Of a DNA stretch of 21,296 nucleotides, positions 15,647 to 21,296 are shown piece after piece. Under the pieces are notes generated by a model. That model saw only the letters and a program-made list of their open reading frames with translations. It made no database searches and was not told the DNA's origin. The position numbers were made by a program, and so were the translations under genes. The stretch is from JASMHC01 sp042092935 (GTDB lineage Bacteria; Pseudomonadota; Alphaproteobacteria; Rhodobacterales; Rhodobacteraceae): assembly GCA_042092935.1 (NCBI GenBank), contig JBELFK010000036.1:1-21296 (forward strand). The letters run 5' to 3'. The number at the start of each line of letters is the position of its first letter. The stretch's first letter is position 1.

Positions 15647-15660
15647 GTTTACGGGTAAAC
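15647..15660 (+). repeat. 14-base dyad abutting the mfd start codon
   Basis: GTTTAC (15647-15652), GG, GTAAAC (15655-15660) is a perfect 6-bp inverted repeat ending one base before the mfd ATG. The only Shine-Dalgarno-like sequence (AAAGGG, 15642-15647) lies just upstream and is further from the ATG than usual. The dyad could be a protein-binding operator or a small hairpin; either role is inference. Confidence 0.35.
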
Positions 15661-15661
15661 G

Positions 15662-18600
15662 ATGGCCAATCCTGCAAATATCACCGTTGGCGGTGCGCCC
15701 GAGGGGTTTGACGCCCAACTCATTCTCAATGAGATGGATAAGACAAATGCGCCGATCTGCCACGTCGCGCGTGACGCGAACCGTTTGGCATCGATGCAGG
15801 AAACGCTGGCGCTGTTTGCCCCAGATATTCCGGTTTTCGTGTTTCCCGGTTGGGATTGCGTGCCCTATGATCGGGTTTCGCCCAACGCCGATATTTCAGC
15901 GGCGCGAATGGCGTGTCTGGCCGCGCTGGTTCTTGGGATGCCCAAGCGGTTCATTTTGTTGACGACACTGAACGCGGCGACCCAACGCGTGCCCGCGCGG
16001 GACATCCTTAGGACCGCCGCGTTTACGGCCCATGTCGGCGAGCGGCTGGACGAGTCTGCATTGCGCGCTTTTCTGGTGCGTATGGGCTTTACCCAAAGCC
16101 CCACGGTGATGGAGCCGGGCGACTATGCGATCCGGGGCGGCATCATCGACATTTTCCCTCCGGGCGACTCCGGTCCGGTCCGTCTGGATATGTTTGGCGA
16201 TGTTCTGGACGGTATACGCAAGTTTGATCCGGCCAATCAGCGCACGACCGACAAGCTCGATATGATTGAGCTTGCCCCCGTGTCCGAGGTGATACTGGAC
16301 GAAGCCGCAATCACCCGTTTTCGCCAGTCCTACCGCATTGAGTTTGGCGCGGCGGGAACCGACGATCCGCTGTATGAGGCCGTCAGCGCGGGCAAAAAGC
16401 ATCAGGGCGTCGAACACTGGTTGCCGTTTTTTCACGATAAGCTCGAAACACTATTTGACTATGTGCCCGGGGTTTCGCTGTCTTTTGACGACCAATCAAC
16501 CGCTGCGCGGCTTGCACGATGGGAGAGTGTCGAGGACCAATATGAAACCCGCCGCCATGCGTTGACACAAAAAGGGCGGATGGATTCAGTCTATAAGCCA
16601 GTTCCACCCGATTTGTTTTATCTCAACGAGGCAGCGTGGGAGCGCGCAATCGCAAAGCACAGGTGTCTTCAGCTTTCTCCCTTGCCGATGCCGAGCGGTC
16701 CGGGTGTCATCGATGCGGGGGGACGCATCGGGCGGAACTTCTCTCCCGAGAGACAACAAGAAAGCGTTAGCCTCTTTGCCGCTTTGGCTGCGCATATCAA
16801 AACGCGCTTGCAGGTCGGTCCGGTTGTGATTGCCAGCTACTCGGAAGGGGCGCGCGAACGTCTGACGGGCTTGATCGAGGACGAAGGCCTGGCCGAAGTG
16901 ATCGCCGTCAAAGATTTCCGATCCGTCGGGAAGCGCGGCTTGCACCTGATCGTCTGGGGGCTGGAGCATGGGTATCAAACCGACAGTCTGACCGTCATTT
17001 CCGAGCAAGATGTGCTGGGGGATCGCCTGATCCGCGCACCGCGCAAGAAACGTCGGGCCGAGAATTTTCTGACCGAAACGCAATCCCTTTCCCCGCGCGA
17101 TCTTGTCGTACATGTCGATCATGGTGTCGGGCGCTATCTGGGGATGGAGGTTATCACCGCCGCAGGTGCAGCGCACGAATGCCTGCTGCTGGAATATGCT
17201 GACAATTCAAAGCTATACCTTCCCGTTGAAAACATTGAGCTTCTGTCGAAATATGGGCACGACGAAGGCCTGTTGGACAGGCTTGGTGGCGGCGCATGGC
17301 AGGCCAAAAAGGCAAAGCTGAAGCAACGCATTCGCGAAATGGCGGATCGATTGATCCGCATTGCTGCGGAACGGGCCTTGCGCAAAGCCCCCGTGCTCGA
17401 TCCGCCAATTGGCATGTGGGAAAGTTTCCTAACGCGGTTCCCTTACCAGGAAACCGACGACCAGTTGCGTGCCATCAGCGATGTTCTCGACGACATGACG
17501 TCGGGCCAGCCGATGGACCGTTTGGTGTGCGGTGACGTCGGGTTTGGCAAAACCGAGGTTGCCCTGCGCGCGGCTTTTGTGGCCGCTATGTCGGGTGTGC
17601 AGGTGGCCGTTATCGCCCCGACAACGCTTTTGGCACGTCAACACGCCAAGGGGTTTGCCGAACGCTTCCGCGGCTTTCCGCTCGAGGTGCGTCAACTGTC
17701 CCGCTTTGTGTCCACCAAAGAGGCAAACAGCACGCGCGAGGGCTTGGCCCGTGGCACCGTGGATATTGTCATCGGCACCCATGCCTTGCTTGCCAAGAAT
17801 GTGCGGTTCCAGAACCTCGGGCTTCTGATTGTCGACGAAGAACAGCATTTTGGCGTGACCCATAAAGAACGTCTCAAACAAATGCGCAGCGATATTCACG
17901 TGCTGACACTCACGGCGACTCCGATCCCGCGCACGCTGCAATTGTCGCTAAGCGGTGTCCGAGACCTGTCGATCATCGGCACGCCGCCCATCGACCGCCT
18001 GGCCATTCGCACCTACGTTAGCGAGTTTGATGCGGTGACCATTCGCGAGGCTCTGCTGCGCGAACACTATCGGGGAGGGCAGAGCTTTTATGTCGTTCCC
18101 CGCATCACCGATCTGCCCGAAATCGAGGACTTCCTGAAAGAGCAGCTACCGGAATTGACCTATGTGGTTGCCCACGGACAGATGGCCGCCGGCGAGTTAG
18201 ATGACAGGATGAATGCGTTTTATGACGGCAAGTATGACGTTCTGCTGGCAACCACGATTGTCGAATCCGGTCTCGATATTCCGACTGCCAATACCATGGT
18301 TATCCATCGCGCAGATATGTTTGGGCTGTCGCAGCTCTATCAAATCCGTGGCCGTGTTGGGCGCTCAAAAACCCGAGCTTACGCCTATCTGACAACCAAA
18401 CCCCGGGCAAAGCTGACCCGAACCGCTGAAAAACGCCTGCGGGTATTGGGGTCGCTTGATACACTGGGGGCTGGGTTTACGCTGGCGTCGCAGGATCTTG
18501 ATATTCGCGGGGCAGGGAACCTGCTGGGCGAGGAACAGTCCGGTCAGATGCGTGATGTGGGCTATGAGCTATACCAATCGATGCTCGAAGAGGCGATTGC

Positions 18601-19126
18601 CAAAATTCGCGCCGGTGAAATGGAAGGCCTTGCCGAGGTCGACGATCAATGGGCACCGCAGATCAATCTCGGCGTTGCTGTTCTGATCCCCGAGGCCTAT
18701 GTGCCCGATCTCGATGTGCGCTTGGGTCTCTATCGACGCTTGTCATCACTATCAACCAAGGTTGAGCTTGAGGGCTTCGCAGCCGAACTCATCGACCGGT
18801 TTGGCAAGCTGCCCAAAGAGGTGAACACCCTGCTTCTTGTCGTGCGCATCAAGGCGATGTGCAAAAAGGCCGGCATCGCGAAATTGGACGGAGGGCCAAA
18901 GGGGGCGACGATCCAATTTCACAACGACAAGTTTGCCTCGCCAGACGGTTTGGTGAGCTTCATCAATGACCAACGCGGATTGGCAAAGGTGAAAGACAAC
19001 AAGATCATTGTCCGCCGCGACTGGAAAAAAGACAGCGACAAGATCAAAGGCGCGTTTGCGATTGCCCGAGATCTCGCCGAAAAAGCGGTTGCCGCCCGAA
19101 AAGCCAAAAAGGCGAAAAGCTCGTAG
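15662..19126 (+). CDS. mfd: Transcription-repair coupling factor Mfd
   Basis: 1154-residue ATP-driven DNA translocase that pushes stalled RNA polymerase off DNA lesions and recruits UvrA for nucleotide excision repair. Length and domain order match the family. An N-terminal UvrB-like module (about 20-350) carries FPGWDCVPYDRVSPN (61-75) and GDYAIRGGIIDIFPPG. The RNA polymerase interaction (CarD-like) domain starts near residue 476 (SPRDLVVHVDHGVGRYLGM). The RecG-like motor has Walker A GDVGFGKTE (624-632), Walker B DEEQHF (725-730), TATPIPRTLQ, and motif VI QIRGRVGRSKTRAYAYL (about 893-909). GAGNLLGEEQSG marks the translocation-linked region, and a C-terminal UvrA-masking domain covers about 1000-1110. 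The tail is lysine-rich (KAKKAKSS). It converges with the DsbA-like gene, leaving 62 bases that hold only a weak 5-bp stem. Confidence 0.97.
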   Translation: MANPANITVGGAPEGFDAQLILNEMDKTNAPICHVARDANRLASMQETLALFAPDIPVFVFPGWDCVPYDRVSPNADISAARMACLAALVLGMPKRFILLTTLNAATQRVPARDILRTAAFTAHVGERLDESALRAFLVRMGFTQSPTVMEPGDYAIRGGIIDIFPPGDSGPVRLDMFGDVLDGIRKFDPANQRTTDKLDMIELAPVSEVILDEAAITRFRQSYRIEFGAAGTDDPLYEAVSAGKKHQGVEHWLPFFHDKLETLFDYVPGVSLSFDDQSTAARLARWESVEDQYETRRHALTQKGRMDSVYKPVPPDLFYLNEAAWERAIAKHRCLQLSPLPMPSGPGVIDAGGRIGRNFSPERQQESVSLFAALAAHIKTRLQVGPVVIASYSEGARERLTGLIEDEGLAEVIAVKDFRSVGKRGLHLIVWGLEHGYQTDSLTVISEQDVLGDRLIRAPRKKRRAENFLTETQSLSPRDLVVHVDHGVGRYLGMEVITAAGAAHECLLLEYADNSKLYLPVENIELLSKYGHDEGLLDRLGGGAWQAKKAKLKQRIREMADRLIRIAAERALRKAPVLDPPIGMWESFLTRFPYQETDDQLRAISDVLDDMTSGQPMDRLVCGDVGFGKTEVALRAAFVAAMSGVQVAVIAPTTLLARQHAKGFAERFRGFPLEVRQLSRFVSTKEANSTREGLARGTVDIVIGTHALLAKNVRFQNLGLLIVDEEQHFGVTHKERLKQMRSDIHVLTLTATPIPRTLQLSLSGVRDLSIIGTPPIDRLAIRTYVSEFDAVTIREALLREHYRGGQSFYVVPRITDLPEIEDFLKEQLPELTYVVAHGQMAAGELDDRMNAFYDGKYDVLLATTIVESGLDIPTANTMVIHRADMFGLSQLYQIRGRVGRSKTRAYAYLTTKPRAKLTRTAEKRLRVLGSLDTLGAGFTLASQDLDIRGAGNLLGEEQSGQMRDVGYELYQSMLEEAIAKIRAGEMEGLAEVDDQWAPQINLGVAVLIPEAYVPDLDVRLGLYRRLSSLSTKVELEGFAAELIDRFGKLPKEVNTLLLVVRIKAMCKKAGIAKLDGGPKGATIQFHNDKFASPDGLVSFINDQRGLAKVKDNKIIVRRDWKKDSDKIKGAFAIARDLAEKAVAARKAKKAKSS

Positions 19127-19188
19127 CAGGGTTCGGTCTTGCGACGACGACCGCATGTTTCGCGATCATAAACAGAATTTTCGCCAGC

Positions 19189-19830
19189 CTATTGCAGCGG
19201 TTCGTCCACACCGTTGAATTCGTCGATGACGTTTATCCAAAGATCGGCAGGTTGTGCCCCCGGGACGGCGTGCTGACCCGCCACGATAAAGGTCGGCACG
19301 GAATTCACACCCATCTTGCGGGCTTCGGCGTCACGCTCTTTGATTCCGGCCAGATCGGTGTCTGAGTTTAGCATTTTGGAGACCACAGCCGCGTCCATTC
19401 CGACGCCATCGGCCAGGTCAGCGAGGGTTTCGATGTCACCAATGTCGCGGCCTTCCATAAAGTAGGCGCGAAACAGGGCGTCAACCATGTCATATTGTTT
19501 GCCTTCAAAGCCGGACCAATGGATCAGGCGATGGGCATTCAGCGTGTTTGGCGTGCGCTGAATGGCACCCAAATCCAAATTCAACCCAGACTCTTCCGCG
19601 TGTTTTGCGATGTTCGAATAGACGTCAATGGCCCCGCGCTTGCCACCGAACTTTGCCTCGAGATAGGCGCGGCGGTCCATGCCCTCGGCGGGCATATCAG
19701 GGTTCAGTTGAAACGGATGCCACTGGATTTCAAACGGATGATCTGGTCTCTGGGCCATTGCATCTTCAAGACGTTTCTTGCCGATGAAACACCACGGGCA
19801 TATCGGGTCCGAGAGGATATCAAGTCTCAT
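19189..19830 (-). CDS. DsbA-family (FrnE-like) thiol oxidoreductase
   Basis: 213-residue thioredoxin-fold protein of the DsbA/FrnE group. The redox motif CPWC is at 11-14, immediately after the first strand (LDILSDPICPWCFIGKKRLE). The long helical insertion typical of DsbA-like folds covers about 60-165 and includes RTPNTLNAHRLIHW. The cis-proline lies in VNSVPTFIV (P179), followed by the family ending PGAQP (190-194). There is no signal peptide, so it is probably cytoplasmic, like FrnE, and unlike periplasmic DsbA. The relatives include 2-hydroxychromene-2-carboxylate isomerase, but CPWC favours a disulfide or dithiol role. Its start overlaps the end of the upstream ligase gene by 11 bases, so the two are cotranscribed and probably translationally coupled. 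Confidence 0.9.
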   Translation of the reverse strand: MRLDILSDPICPWCFIGKKRLEDAMAQRPDHPFEIQWHPFQLNPDMPAEGMDRRAYLEAKFGGKRGAIDVYSNIAKHAEESGLNLDLGAIQRTPNTLNAHRLIHWSGFEGKQYDMVDALFRAYFMEGRDIGDIETLADLADGVGMDAAVVSKMLNSDTDLAGIKERDAEARKMGVNSVPTFIVAGQHAVPGAQPADLWINVIDEFNGVDEPLQ

Positions 19831-21296
19831 AATGCGTCTTGTCCAATTCTAGCTTTTTACGTTGCAGCTTGTTGTTTGCGCCACGCGGCAATCGATCAAC
19901 ACGGCTGTAGATTCGCGGTTGTTTGTATCGCGCAAGTTTGTTGGCCACAAACGAATGAAGATCAGCGTCGGCGATCTCGGTATCGGCTGTGTAAAACGCC
20001 GCGATAACTTTGGTGTCTGTCTTGACCTCAATGTCACGCACGGCGATGTCGTTGATAAGCGGGTGGTCGTGAAGCACGCCTTCGACCTCAAGCGGTGAAA
20101 CGCGAAAGCCACCTGCGTTCATCATGTCGTCGGCGCGCGCATGGTAGCTAATACTGAAATCGTCGTGCATTTCCCCAAGGTCTCCGGTCAGAAACCACTC
20201 ACCTTGAAACCGAGCACTCGTTTCGTCCGGCGCGTTCAGGTAGCCGAGCATCAGGCCCGGATCCCTGCGCGAAACCGCGATCTGGCCAATCACACCAAGC
20301 GGAACTGGCCCATCTTCGCCCACGATGGCCACACGGCGACCGGTTTGCGGGCGTCCAAGTCGGTTCGTCATGGGCGACGAGGGTGAAGCGCTGATGAAGG
20401 TTGAACATTCCGACATGCCAAAGGCCTCATGCAAGCCAAGGCCCGTGGCGGCGATCCAATTGGCACGGATGTTTTCGGACAGTTTTTCGCCTGCACAGAG
20501 ACCATGGCGCAGGTCGGGCAGGTCCAGCACTGGCGTATGTGAGAGCATCTGGCGAAACACCCCCGGCGCGGCGGCGAAGATCGTTGCTCGGTATTGCCCA
20601 AGCAAGGCGGGTAAAGACGAGGCATCTGTACCATTTAGCAGAATGAGGGAGGTCGCACCGACAGACCACGGATCAAGCAATCCGGTGCCGAGCGTAAACG
20701 ACCAGTTGAAAGCGCCCGCATGCAACAATCGATCTTGCGAACTGATGTCATACCAATCACGCCACATCATTTGACGCGCCCAAATGGCGCGATGCGCGTG
20801 GGCCACCGAGCGCTGCTGCCCCGACGTGCCGGATGTGAACAGGATATAAGCCAGACGATTTGGATCGCCCAAGTCATAGTCGGCGGGGGGCAAGTGCCAG
20901 AATTGACGCAATTGAGATGTCGAGATCACCGAACACCCAATCTCGGGGCATGCAACGGTTGGATCCAGCACAACGACGTCGGGTGCGACTTGCGCGGCCA
21001 ATGTCACAACCTCAGCTTCCGTCAGTTGGGATGACGTCGGGATCGGCACCAAGCCGACCGCAATCGCCCCGAGATAGGCAATGGGGAAATCCAAAGTATT
21101 GCCAAGCCGCATGAGGACCCGCTGACCGGGCGAATACCCAAGCGACAGCAAGCCAGCCCCCGTGCCAAGAACCGCTGTTTCCAATTCTGCGTAGGTCCAT
21201 CGATCGAAACCTTCAGCGCCCAATACCTCTAGCGCGGTTTTGTCAGGCGTGTCTTTCGCGTGGCGAAGCACATATTGTGAAAGGTTGAAGTCATCA
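19820..21296 (-). CDS. AMP-forming acyl-CoA synthetase/ligase, 5' end outside window
   Basis: Adenylate-forming enzyme that should activate a carboxylic acid with ATP and usually transfer it to CoA. The frame stays open to the window edge: codons before the GTG at 21271 read DDFNLSQY, a normal family N terminus, so the start lies outside and 491 residues are visible. Counting from that GTG: P-loop TSGTSGQQR (146-154), where the usual P-K pair is Q-R; aromatic motif FGMSE (284-288); TGD (362-364); the hinge region with R379 (HARADDMMNAGGFRVSPLEVE); and the C-terminal catalytic lysine K468 in NNKLQRK. All core elements are present, so the protein is probably active despite the altered P-loop. 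The closest types are benzoate- or medium-chain acyl-CoA ligases; the substrate is unknown. It overlaps the DsbA-like gene by 11 bases. Confidence 0.9.
   Translation of the reverse strand, partial: DDFNLSQYVLRHAKDTPDKTALEVLGAEGFDRWTYAELETAVLGTGAGLLSLGYSPGQRVLMRLGNTLDFPIAYLGAIAVGLVPIPTSSQLTEAEVVTLAAQVAPDVVVLDPTVACPEIGCSVISTSQLRQFWHLPPADYDLGDPNRLAYILFTSGTSGQQRSVAHAHRAIWARQMMWRDWYDISSQDRLLHAGAFNWSFTLGTGLLDPWSVGATSLILLNGTDASSLPALLGQYRATIFAAAPGVFRQMLSHTPVLDLPDLRHGLCAGEKLSENIRANWIAATGLGLHEAFGMSECSTFISASPSSPMTNRLGRPQTGRRVAIVGEDGPVPLGVIGQIAVSRRDPGLMLGYLNAPDETSARFQGEWFLTGDLGEMHDDFSISYHARADDMMNAGGFRVSPLEVEGVLHDHPLINDIAVRDIEVKTDTKVIAAFYTADTEIADADLHSFVANKLARYKQPRIYSRVDRLPRGANNKLQRKKLELDKTHYET

Noticed and set aside
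16586..17176. 196-codon open frame on the minus strand
   Set aside because: It is antisense to the UvrB-like and polymerase-binding parts of mfd and has no supporting motif.
19136..19156. Hairpin CGGTC...GACCG between mfd and the DsbA-like gene
   Set aside because: The stem is 5 bp with a large loop and no T-tract on either strand, too weak for a terminator call.
1..21296. Search for mobile elements, CRISPR repeats, tRNA/rRNA genes and foreign-looking islands
   Set aside because: No transposase or integrase motifs, no spaced direct repeats and no cloverleaf-like sequence were seen; coding style looks even across the window, consistent with core chromosome.

Overview
The window is ordinary, densely coded chromosomal DNA from an alphaproteobacterium, most likely a member of the Rhodobacterales (Rhodobacter/Roseobacter group). 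The reasons are the gene order ntrB-ntrC-ntrY-ntrX-trkA-(trkH)-hfq-hflX, an NtrC without the GAFTGA loop (a feature described for Rhodobacter NtrC), a short Hfq, a HemB without the zinc cysteines, and a small membrane protein between hemB and mfd of a kind I associate with Rhodobacteraceae. I see no insertion sequence, prophage, tRNA, rRNA or CRISPR array. No stretch of 300 bases or more lacks a gene; the longest gap is 129 bases, in front of hfq.

Left part (1-9834, all + strand): the 3' end of ntrB, then ntrC, ntrY, ntrX, trkA, trkH, hfq and hflX. The first four are two nitrogen-related two-component pairs. trkA and trkH encode both parts of a K+ uptake system. hfq and hflX are the RNA chaperone and a ribosome-associated GTPase, joined by a GTGA start/stop overlap. 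Spacers inside each block are short; the only sizeable gap is before hfq, where an A-rich leader lies over the ribosome binding site.

Middle (9836-15613): a penicillin-acylase-family Ntn hydrolase on the minus strand, ending one base from the end of hflX; a divergent beta-hydroxyacid dehydrogenase; a small SYLF-domain lipoprotein on the minus strand with a good sigma70-like promoter and a shared hairpin terminator; hemB on the minus strand; and a divergent four-helix membrane protein of unknown role.

Right part (15662-21296): mfd (transcription-repair coupling factor) on the plus strand, converging on a minus-strand pair that overlap each other: an AMP-forming acyl-CoA-synthetase-like gene cut by the window edge, followed by a DsbA/FrnE-like thiol oxidoreductase.

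I did not find a convincing undescribed multi-gene system. The observations most worth checking are a run of six ARN triplets over the hfq ribosome binding site (possible Hfq autoregulation), the loss of the sigma54 contact loop in both NtrC and NtrX, the unassigned membrane protein beside mfd, and the unknown substrate of the acylase.
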